A DNA stretch of 64,000 bases from Blastobasis lacticolella (taxonomy: Eukaryota; Arthropoda; Insecta; Lepidoptera; Blastobasidae): contig LR990050.1 of NCBI GenBank assembly GCA_905147135.1, positions 7,810,001 through 7,874,000 of the forward strand. The letters are read 5' to 3'. Made by a program: the position numbers and the translations under genes. The notes beneath the pieces are model-generated. The model did not search any database, had not been told where the DNA came from, and was given only the letters and a program-made list of their open reading frames with translations. Positions 10,901 through 22,900 of this stretch are shown here, in pieces. Numbering within the stretch: the first letter of the stretch is position 1; the number at the start of each line of letters is the position of its first letter.

Positions 10901-13900
10901 ACGCGCCCAAAGTCGGCCAGCCGCAAAGATGAGTCCCCGCAGGCGCGGCAGATATTCTCGTGCCGCGCCGGTTCCGCGCGCCCGGCCGACAGGACGGCCG
11001 GCGCGGGCTTAACAAAGGCGGTCACACTGAAAGTGAGTGGCGTAATGTAGTATTCTACAGATGTCGTCGGTAAATGCCGCACATAGACTAGTTCGGCTTC
11101 GTAGAACGTGTTTCGGCCGCACGTGTGTTAATCGCTGTAATTGTAAATTACACAGGTGTAGCCTACTTCCATGCCAGTGGCACGACTATCAAGCTTGAGC
11201 TGTCCGCCTGGATAGGACATCTACCACTGCTTTATCTATTTTTGCGCGCAACAATGGTTTCAGGCTAAAGCAGTCAGCGTAGTTACACTCATGCGGCGTA
11301 TCAGTTTAGTCCTCTCAGTTTTTACTATCTATCCGCTTTCCGCTCATTTTTATCTTGAATTTGTATACTTATAGTGTTGGGAAAGATACAACAAACCAGG
11401 GAAATTTTAGTAATTAACCGGTTTTGCACCACTCGTTTAGACACCTCTATGTATTGACCCAAAAAGAAGTCCCCATTTAAGAAGACCCTCAGACAAGAAA
11501 TATCCTGGAAGTAGGGTTTTCTACCCGGGTACCCGGGTTCGGGTATATCCGGGTATTTGAGAGATTTTGTACAAGGGTACAATCTGAGTGCCATACCCGG
11601 GTAGAGCTCGTCTAATTTAAAATGACGCGCCCCACTATCGCATTAACGCACACAAGCAAGTTTAAAATATGGACGCAATACATGCAATACAATGCCGGTA
11701 AGATTCAAACGTCGGAGCACGCGTCGTTCATTGGCTCCCACACATATGAAGTGTCGTTATTAATATTTGCACTCACACAGCGAAATCAACTAACTAAGTA
11801 GTGGGGCGCGTCATCTTAGACTAGACGAGCTCTACACGGGTATTTAAAAAAAATCGTTTATGCTGTAATGTAACACCTTAAAGAGTTTAAATAGCGCATA
11901 TCTTCTCCGATAAGTCATAAGGCAACTAAGATAAAACATATTATAAGTCACGATAAGTTTATGTGTAGCTTATTTTTTGGTAATTGTTTTCTTTTCTTAT
12001 AAACCTTTGGGTTTTAAATTGAAATTAAAAAAGAAAAATAGACCACTTTCCATCAGGTGGCATGTTTGCCCGTTTGTTTGCCGTGTAATATTAAAAATTA
12101 AAAAATGTTTTAATATCGGTGAAACTAACTTTATAGGAAAGATAATGAAATGCCATTTATGTTTGAATATTATTTCGGCCATGTGGCCACGTAAGATGGT
12201 CCAATGTGGACGTCAAATTTTCACACATTTTGCAGAAAATAATAACTCACCGAAAGCTGTTTTTTTTTTATAGAAAATAGGTATTTGACTGCCATCTCAC
12301 GTGATGTTAAGTGCAGGTACAGTCTACGATGGCACATACCTGTCTATTAAATACCGACTCTCTCTTGTCTTAAAGAGACCTAAGTTGTACCGCTCAGGGA
12401 AAACATATGCAGGCAGCGAGTTCCAGTCCACATTCCCCAAAGTGTAGTAGTCTGCAGAAAGCTCTACGGCGGTGATCCATATCCTGTAAATTTTACTGCA
12501 CCAACGGGGGATTGTGTATCAGTTTCTTGGCGCGCCTCTCAACCGAGTCCAGAGCAGCCAGATAAACCTTGGTAGATCCGCCCAATAGGTGACAACAGTA
12601 TTCCAAGGGCAAGGGCGAATTTGGGCTTTATATAGTGGCAACCTCTGCTCAGATGAGAAATACCGCTTTGTCCTAGAGAGGATGCCTAGTTTTTTGGCAG
12701 CAGTTTTAAAGTAAAATACCTTTTACTTACATTTTCTTCAAAAATGATAATAACCCGGGTAACCGGGTATACACCCAAGTATCAAAAATAATAATACCCG
12801 ATACCCGGGTATCTAAAAAAGTCGGGTATTCGAAAACCCCACCTGGAAGTACTGGAATTTATTTATTTATTTATTCATACTTTTGTACAACAGTCAAGCT
12901 TGAAACTAATGCGTTGCACAAATTAGGTTATAAATTACAGCTATTATATACAATATACTTATTATTTAGGCAAAATTTTCAGTAAACACTATTATTGTAT
13001 GCATATTCAATAAATTATCGGCAAACAGATCGCAGTCTGGTACCTCACGCAATAATTTGTTAAGTTGGATGCGTGCTCTTACCAACGGAGAGTTAAAATG
13101 CGAAACAGTTCGCACAGACTCCACTTCGATCAATCGGTGACTGCGGGGACGCGTGTGTTTCCTGGGAACCGATAGACAGCAAACTCGCTCAACCAGGTTG
13201 GAACAATCTGATTCGCCTCGTAACAAACGTACTGCAGTCATAAGTAGATCCAAACTACGTCTTACCTCTAAGGAGTTAAAACTCAGAGTTCCTAATAAAA
13301 ATTTTGCTGGGTAAAGAAATGGATAATACCTCTTCTTATAAAGAAACCGTAAGAAGGCTTTTTGCACTTTTTCGAGAAGTAGCTTGTAAATCGTCTCATG
13401 TGGGCTCCAGACTACGGCAGCGCTTTCAATTTTGCTCCTAACTAGCGAGGTATAAATAAGCTCTATTGCAGAGGGATCAGTAAAATCTCTAGAGTTACGA
13501 ATTACAAAGCCCAGTCGGCGATAACATGCTTTAGCTAGTTCACAAATATGGGTGTTAAAAGTTAATTTGGGGTCAAATAAAACTCAAAGGTCTTTGACCT
13601 TTTTTACGCGGGTGATTGGGTCGGATTGAAGTTTGTAAGTAGCTACAATGGGATGCCGTGCTCGTGAGAATGTCATAGTATTGCACTTAGCTATGTTGAA
13701 GGAAAGGCTATTGTCATTGCTCCATTCCAGAAGTGAATCAATGTCGGCTTGGAGTAAAATAATGTCAGAAGCATATTTAATCTTATGTATTAATTTTAGA
13801 TCATCGGCGTAAAGTAGGCATATAGAGTTTTTAACTGCTAATGGGAGATCATTGATCATTAAGTTAAATAGGAGAGGACCCAGAACAGATCCTTGGCTTA

Positions 13901-16900
13901 CGCCAGATCGTGTGTGGTACGGCATAGATACGTAGCAACCTAACTTCACATATTGCTCTCGATCCCGAAGGTAATCGGAAAACAGACTTCGTAGGGATGG
14001 AGTGAAGCCCAGGGAACTAAGCTTTGTGAGAAGTATGTCATCATCAACACGGTCAAATGCTTTTTGAATATCGAAGTAAATTACGTCGGTCTGTAAGTTT
14101 TCATCAAGATTTTTTGATACAATATCTACCAGGGATAGAAGATTAGTGTTAACTGAACGCCGGTTCCTGAAGCCATGTTGGCAATCGGAAAGAAAGGGAC
14201 TGACCTGGGGCAATATTTTGTGGTAGATTATCGATTCGTAGACTTTAGCAGCTGCTGAGAGATTTGCGATAGGACGGTAGTTTTCAACGCTGGTTTTATC
14301 TGGAGAGTTGGGTATGGGAGTGACACGGGATAGCTTCCATAATTTTGGGTATTTTCCAGTTTTGATGGATAGGTTATAAATATGTTGCAAGGGATAAGCT
14401 AGCGAATTCTATCAAGCCATAAGAATGTATGGTTGTAAGTTATCCGGCCCAATCGAGCTTCTCGGTTTTAATTTATTTAGACCAGAGACAACCTCTTTGA
14501 TACTCACATCGGAAATGTGTACCCGACTACAAGAAGGGAGATTCTCTTCCTTGAGTTGGGTGGCATTTAGATCTGGTACCCGGGTGGAGAAAACACTAGA
14601 ATATCCCTTTAATGTAGCTAGTACGGCGACTTACCTTAAATGGATATTACAGTACTTTCAGGATATTTCGGTTCTCCCCCTGGGGAATAGTTAATATAAA
14701 TGTCCGGATAAAATGTGTCTTTCCTGTAGGTAGGTACCTACTATTAAAGAAATTCGATTATCCTTAGATACTTGTTTCGCTTTGTTCAGAGGTATACCGC
14801 AACTATGCCTAAAAAGGACAGTTTAATGAGTACCAGCAATTGTAACCCCGCTATAACAGTGCCGTTAAGTCAGGTGAGATTTCCCCTACGGTTGATACAA
14901 TTAATTATTATATACTTAATCCATTTTAGCAGGTGAACAATAAGCAGAAAGCCATCGGCAAGAATCATAGAAATGGTCTTCCCGACCAGGTTTGTCTTAT
15001 TTTAATTTGTTAATATTAGGCTTCTGCGTAACTTGTTGTTAATTCATATGGACAGCTTAGTAAGTTTTCGTCGCCTGTAGATAAATGAATTGTCAATAAA
15101 GAATGCGAAACGACGATATCTATACCAGAACCATGGTCACAGAACCGATGGTCGATGCGGTGGGAGAGGTTCTCCGGAGCGGCGTATACCTAGGGCGCAG
15201 CATGTAACGGTCTAGCGCCACAATTTAGTGCAGTGACCAGCAGAGTCCAGCAGTGGACTTTCTGCGGCTAATATCCTATTTTACAAATATTTTAAATGCG
15301 AAAGTTTGAATGTTTGAAAACGACTGAACGGAACGAATTTGATACATTTTTGGACCGAATTCGTTAAACCGACCTAATGTAGCTAAGTAAGAAAGATAGT
15401 AAACAAATAGACAGTCTAATAGCTCTTGAAGAGTTGTTCAACAAATTAGCTGGCCACCTAACCAATTAATCGACCTAAATCTTAAATTGTACGTGTATTT
15501 TGTTCTCCTCAGGAAACAATATCGAAACGTGAAATTTTGGAATTGCAAAGAGAAATGTCGGATCTCGCAGAAGATATTGAAGAAGGTAAAAGTCATATTA
15601 AATAATATTCTAATACACGATTTCAGACTTCAACAAGCTTTCAAATTATAATTTTCAGTCAACAAGACCAAGACTGGTTTTGTTTGTTAACATACCTATT
15701 TTTTTTTGTTGGTCGCACACAATGTCACAGTCACCTAAAAGCCAGTCATATCGGGGAAAAAATTGTTACGAAAGAGCGTTCTAAACCAGTTTTCCTAAAA
15801 TTGTACTTCTTTTATCTGTTTATTTTATTTACAGATCCCTTTGCACGATCTGAGCGCATAGCCGAGCTCAAGGATTCTTGGCAGAGAAACTTGATCGTGT
15901 ATGATCAATTGAAGTTTGAACTGCTAGATCGACAGGTCTGACATTGTATTGTTAATAACGTTATAATACAATTTCCGTGGCTATTAAGTTAATTATTCTC
16001 GGGGGAACTTATGTATATAGGTACAACCACCACCACCATCACAGCCCATATCAATTCACTGCAGAACTTAGGGCCTTTCCCACGAAAGGGGAGGTTATTG
16101 CCATAATCCCCACGCTCGGCAGGCGGCCTGGAAATCGCAGTGTTATAAATATAACAATGGAAAACACTGCTGCATATTTTCCAGTCTATAGTGACTCTAG
16201 ATCATCGCCGAGGACAGGGCGACATAGCGCTGAATAGTCCACGAAAAAGTGATTCAGCGAGGTCACGACGAGGGGAGATCTTTTGCCTCGTAAACATTAG
16301 TCGCCTTGTACGACACCCACGAGGGTTGGTGGTTGGTGGCTAAGAATGTACCATTAATTTTTTGTAATTTGTCTTATGTGGTAAACAAACAGCACTCGTA
16401 ACAAAATTGCGACTTCCCGTATCAATTACGCTACGAACATTATGTATAGAATTATATAAGAAACATATAAAATGTAATTTCAACGAACACTGTTGCAAAT
16501 TAATTATTTAAATGCGTCATTTTTTTTTAAATCATTGTCATATTGACATTCCGAAATCTATACTTAATGTCTAATGATTTTAGAGATGGGAGAAGTAGAA
16601 TGAATGAATCAACCAAAGAGTTTTACATAATATTAAACTCTTTGGAATGCATCGACTCCCACATTGTTTCCACCCATAATCATGCACGATAAAAACTATA
16701 TTTTATTTATGAAAGGACATGAAAATGGTATACCACCTCTATGGACCGCATAACAATTATTAAAAAGTATTTATTCTGCCTTCTATATAAATTGGTACAC
16801 AACATGTTTACAACTCTTTTGACTACTTGCATCAATATTGATTAAAAAAGAATAAAAATAATTTATTTGGCCTACGCTGGGCTTATTGAAATGGATCTAC

Positions 16901-19900
16901 AATCTCTGTGAACCGATAGGCAATGAGGAGTTTTCCAGTAGGTATTGATAGTTGGTTTCAAAAAGCATCAAAAGATGGCCATCCTACAATTTTGGTAATC
17001 TTTTTTTAATCTGTATGATGGTGGCAGTGATTTCATGCAACCAACTAATACTAAACTTAAAAATAAAATGTTTATTAATATAAACATTACTGTTAAAGGT
17101 TGAACGAAATGTAAAAAGAAATATTTATAGAAGTTGGCACTATGTTGCATTATTATTACAACCTCTAAAATGGTTGAAAACTATTGACAAATACAATATT
17201 ATCCAATACTACGTACCCAGTGTTTATATCCTGTTTGCTAAGAACCTCTTTCAAGCGATTATCAATTACCAAAATTGTCGGGGCGCCATCTAGTGATTGG
17301 TTAGGAATGCTTTAGATACCTACTGGAAAACTCCTCATTTCAATGATTTAATCATCCTTCACTTTGAAAATTTGCTTTCTACGACAGTTTGGTATTTTTA
17401 AAGAAAACTTTATTGTGTTGTGATTGGTGATTTTATTTGCAATAACGACTTACGGATTTTCTTTTATGGATTTCGAAATATACTTTGTGACTCTATCTGG
17501 AACGACAACTTACGGCGTGCTTACGGCTTTGATACACGGAAATTTGACAATTGTGTGTTCGACGTGTGTGTGTGTGTGTTGTTGTGTTTATTTATCTATC
17601 TAGAATAAAAAACTTTCCTTTAGCTCGAAATATTAATTAAATTATAAACGAGTTCCATACGAGATAAGCTGCGGGCAGTAGCTTGTTTATAAATACGTTA
17701 TTTCGGTAGTGTATAAGTCTAATTAAATTGAATTAAATCAGTTCATGTCATTTTCGTTCTTATTTCACTAATCATTCATTTAGTGATTCATGCTAAAGAG
17801 GAGTTTAAAACATTGTTATTTTTACCAGACAACTATGACACTTATAATTTGAAAAGTACATGCCCAAAATGTTTTTATTTTTCTTATAACTGTCACGACT
17901 TGGCCCAGGTATCACCCATGGACCCAGGATTCAGATGTTTTCGTTGAATTCCGGGATACTCTTTATAGCAACACATTTTTTATCCGTTACAGAATTTAAT
18001 AGTCGAGTTATACTCGAAATTGCGGGCTACCCAACAGAAAATGTCAGGTTTAGGAGAAGTAATCACGTTGCCTTCTGCTGAAGAGTTGCGTGTAATGAAC
18101 GTGAACCATATGAGCCCTAGCCAACTGTTGAGGCTGTGCTCTGCGAAATCTACCGAGGAGGATGCTGGCAACACCGGCGCCCCTAAGAATACAGGTAATC
18201 GAAGCTAGGCATCGCTTAAATGTAGTTTTATAATATGTATCTACGACTAACATAACAGTCCTCCGCGTTCAGTCCGAGACTCTGCTAACATTCAGCAATC
18301 CTCCGGAATCCTGCTACAATTTTTGGGACGTAAAGTAGATGACCATATAAAGCTTGGAATTAATGCAGCTTCCTATTATTGAAAGAATTTTCAAAATCGG
18401 AGATTAGCTCATTTAGGGCGGCTTGCACCAAATTCTTAAGCGCATTTCAGCTGATACTTAAACAAAAACTTCATACAGAAAAACGTTACCCGTAATTCTT
18501 GAACCTGTTTAAGAATTTGGTGTAGGTAAGCCGGGCTTAATCAAGAAAACAATTTCTTCAGCTCTATTTAAGTATTTGTATGAATTTATTTAATTTCACG
18601 TAACACTTACAGCGAACTCCAGTATCACTTTACCCCACACTGTGAGTGTTGACGTCGCCAAAGCGGCAAATATGCCTAACAAACTCGTTGCCATGTGCGA
18701 AGAGGTACTGGTTAAGAGGAAGGAAATCATTGATTGGTTCGACACTCTAAAATCTGAGGAAAAGGTGCGTTCTCTCCGCATCTAAATATATTAACAAGTT
18801 TTCTGCTCTGAAAACTTCTTAATTGTAAACTGTTCTTTGCAAGTAATTTGGCAATCTTTCATTTCTATTTCAAGGGTATTCAAAAGGGCAAGCTATTACT
18901 AAAAATAAAGGAATTCTACGCTGAGAATGAAATGCTGGAAAACGCTCTGCAAAACGTCAAGGGTGATTTTCTACGAGAAACGGGAGAACTGGTTTGTTAT
19001 TTAAAGTAAGCACAGCATTCCGCATACGTTCTTTTCAATTATTAAGTACCTATGTAATAAATTCGTCTTTTACAAGCCTGCTTGTAACAAATGGGCAGAC
19101 AATTCATATATAGGGAAGCGGTAAGTGCCGCCACTATTACATTTTAAAATGCACTGTTAAAAATGCAGTGAGGTATCGACCGTGTGATGAAGCCTGCACT
19201 CGGTTACCGTATCACTCAAACCTCTAGATTCATACACAATAATGTGCAGTTCGCAAAGTAGTGGTTTCTCAGTTTTCACAAAACTTTCCGTGTAACCAAG
19301 ATTTGAATATTATTTACAATGTTATATGAAGTGCAACTATATTTCAATCCTAAGATGATAAACCACTTGAAACACACTTCCGTACAGTAGTAGTCTTGAC
19401 AATTACTTACAGGTAAAATTTCATTTCAACCATGTCCTATTAGTATTATGTTTATGCAATAGAGGCAACTTCTTTTACAATAAATGAAGGAGGAAGGAGT
19501 GAACCATGCAGTACCCACGATAAACGTTCACTCCAAGAGCTAATGAAACTATTGTCATCAGGAATTGCTTCGATGAAGCCATGGCGCTCCAGCTGCGGTC
19601 TGAACAAATGACTTATGAAATATCGGAGCTTCATTCCACAAACGCAGATCTCCGGAAACAACTCCAAGCCGCCGATCAATTCAAATCGACACATACCAAG
19701 CATAAAATCGAGGTTGTATTTGTTTACTTACAGAAATGCTGGTAAATTCGCCTCCCAACGACTGACCAACAACAACGAATCTTTTCTACTCCTCGAAAAC
19801 ACGTCAAACTTTCATCACAATTAAGCGGTCCAGCGCCTATCCTAAAGTACACACTACACTATAAGTAGTACTCAACATCGACTTAATATTGATTTTGCTA

Positions 19901-22900
19901 TATCAATAATTTCCGTAATATTATTCCGATAAACTACCTTGATTTCGATGCACCAATAGCACCTTACCTACCAACCTTGTACCTTCGTACAAACACCTAC
20001 CTGGAGATATATTGGTGAGGTAACGTATTCACGCGATCTAATGGCCAATTGTCCACCAGGAGCTGGAGAAGGAACTGAAAGACGAGAAGTGCAAACGGAT
20101 GCTGATGTCGAACCGGCTGAATCGGTCCGAAGTACAGGTGAAGAGGGGCACGGAGCAATGCGCGCAGTTGGAGGCGACGCTCGAGCAGACCCGCTCACAG
20201 GCGTACTCTCTCGAGCGCACCGTACGTGAACTCAACCAACAGGTAGGTCTCGCATATACATAACAATTCTTCAACAGTATTGCAATCCCGTGTGGCGTTG
20301 AGCCTTCTCCACGTTAGTGGATGGTAATGCCATAATTTCAACCAAGAAGTGGAGGTTTGGCAATAATTCCCAGCTTGGCAGGCGGGATGGAGATCTTGCT
20401 ATTTAAAATACAAAGAAAACGCTGCTGCCCATTTTCTTGTCTTAGGAGATCCTAGTTGTTTAGCATCTAAGATGTTAGTCGACTTCTACGCCATCCATAA
20501 ATTGAAGCTAGCGGTTGGTTTAATATTCTACTCTGCCGAGCAGGCAGGGGCCTGTGCTCTCTGGCCGGACCAGCGGACACAAGGCTAATACGTAACGTAG
20601 ATTTTTTGGAAATCAGGTAGATGATATTATATGATTTTCATTATTACATACTCTACAATGTTGGCAGAGTTACTAACTTCACAGCTGTATTATATTTATA
20701 TTATAACACACATCTATCGCTGAACATTTGGCGCTACGGCCTGTGGCGTAATTTACCTAGTCACATTACCTAATCTAAAATCTATTCTATTTTTCAGAAT
20801 CAAAAGTTGCAAAACGACTTTGATTCAGAATTAAACAAATTGACAGAATCTATAAGAGAGAACACAATGCAGTTGGAAGAAATTGCACAAGCTCGTGAAA
20901 AATTACAGACGGAGTGCGTATCAAACACCACCACGTACACCATGTACGTTTGAAATTGTAATAGGTATTTATAATGCATATAATAATTAATTATCATACT
21001 TCAGGAAAGAAGATCTGGAGAAGCGGCTGCGCGAGTTATCGGAGCATTATAATGAATCAATGAATACTATGAGGCTTGAAATGAAAGCAAATGTCGCTAA
21101 GTTGATCGAAACTGAAGAGAAACGTGAAGAAGAAAGCGAGGAAAGAAAGAAATTGGAAAATAAACTAGAATGTATATGCGCACAACTTTTAGAGGCAGAA
21201 TTACGATATAAGGAAATAATAAAGCAAACGCAAGAAAAAGATTCTCAAATAGGTATAATACAAAAATATCTACCTTTTGATGTTAACTATTTAATTCTAC
21301 TCACTTTTGTGGTTTCTATAATTTATAGCAAGAGGTGCTTTAGTTCAGTCTGACCTTGATACTGCCAAGCGTGAGTTGGCTACTGCTCACAGAGCTATTG
21401 AGGAATACAGGAATAAGTTAATGAAACAAACGGACACCATTAAAGAAATTGAGGTACCTCATCTTTAACAAACGATTAATACAATTATTATACGTAACTC
21501 TGTGAGGAAATTAATATAATTACATAATTTTAGCGTGACTTTGAGGAAACGGTAAAGTTGGACACTAAATTGAAACAAGAACTGCATATGAAAGAAGACT
21601 ACATATCAGAACTTGAAAAGAAACAGTCGTTACTAGAACAACAACTTCAAGACAGGTTTGCAAATACTAATTTCCTTTGTGTACTTACCTAAGTCGTATT
21701 CCTTAACTTAATTAGGTTCAATTAAAGCTCGTTATGTTTAAATAAATAATTTTGTTTCAGTGAAAGCAAGATGTCTACTTATCAAGAACAATTGGCAGAT
21801 CTCAAAGAGCACATCACTCAATTACAACAAGATTTTGGAGACTTTGAAAACATAAGTGAACTTCGTGACATGGTCAGCTGGAAGGAATACGAAAATAAAG
21901 TAATTAATATTTTCAACATAAATAATAATTTCTAATTGATGTTATTGCAGATCAATCAACAACGTGCAAAGTTGTTAGAGGCGACAAGACAAAATGGGGA
22001 GTTAGCGGAAGCACTGCAGAAAAAAGATATCGAATTAGAACGAAACATGGAAAACCTAACAGACCAAGAACACGCTATAGAACAGAAAAATGGTATTATA
22101 AAGATGCTATCTGACAAAGACGAAGAACAATCTAATATAATCAAATTACTAAGAAACAATTTGGAACTAAGAGCCCAAGCTGATAATGAGGTACCTTCCT
22201 AACTTTAAATAACTTATTTTATCTATCGAGCTTCTCAGCCGTAGTATTACGTATGTATTTAATTGTGTCGATCTGTAGATATACACGAAGGTGTATATCT
22301 GTAGGTGTATATTTGGTGTTTGTGTCAAGCAATTATGAAGTCTATATCACTTCATATTAGAGCACAAAATAACGCTTTCAGATAATTTTACCCTTACCGC
22401 ACTACACTACACTCGTACTTAATGTATTGACATTAGCAATATTCTTGGGTAATTTAAAATTTTATATATCAATGAATAATAATGTAATTAACTTATATTG
22501 ACCAACTTTATCAATTTGGATACTGATATGTAATCATTGAATTGTATGAATCCTATAGTGATAGATAGGTATTTGAAATCTTGTTATTTTGTATTTATTT
22601 TTTATACCACTAAGATGGCAAACAAGCTTACGGCCTGCCTGATGGTAAGCAGTCACCGCAGCCTACGGACGTTTGCAATGCCAGGGGCATCACCCACGCG
22701 TTGCCGCCCCCGTAAAAAACCTTTTAACCCTTTTCTTGAAGAACTCCCAAGTAGTTCATTCCACAACATTAGAGTGCGTGGGAGAAAGTTCCTTTGGAAC
22801 AGCACAGTTCGCGACCAATTTGGCTCCAAGGTGTGAGGATGAACTCCCTGTCGGTGGCGAGCGGTGCGATGATAGAATGTAGCTGTAGGCATAATGTCAA

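Larger units (their letters stand above)
11512..12841. mobile_element. hAT-type DNA element with 8-bp target duplication
   Basis: The ends are TAGGGTTTTCTACCCGGG on the left and, reverse complemented, TGGGGTTTTCGAATACCCG on the right. Identical CCTGGAAG octamers flank it at 11504-11511 and 12842-12849. An 8-bp duplication plus short imperfect inverted ends is the hAT signature. Inside are reiterated ACCCGGGTA motifs near both ends, no transposase frame, a nested MITE (11596-11842) and a LINE fragment (12285-12715). It is non-autonomous and lies in the first long intron of gene B. Confidence 0.8.

Noticed and set aside
10882..11082. Minus-strand frame with CRACG, resembling the start of a ZAD-type zinc finger
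   Set aside because: Only one Cys pair is present, and the same bases on the plus strand form an exon with good acceptor and GTGAGT donor that joins gene B in frame.
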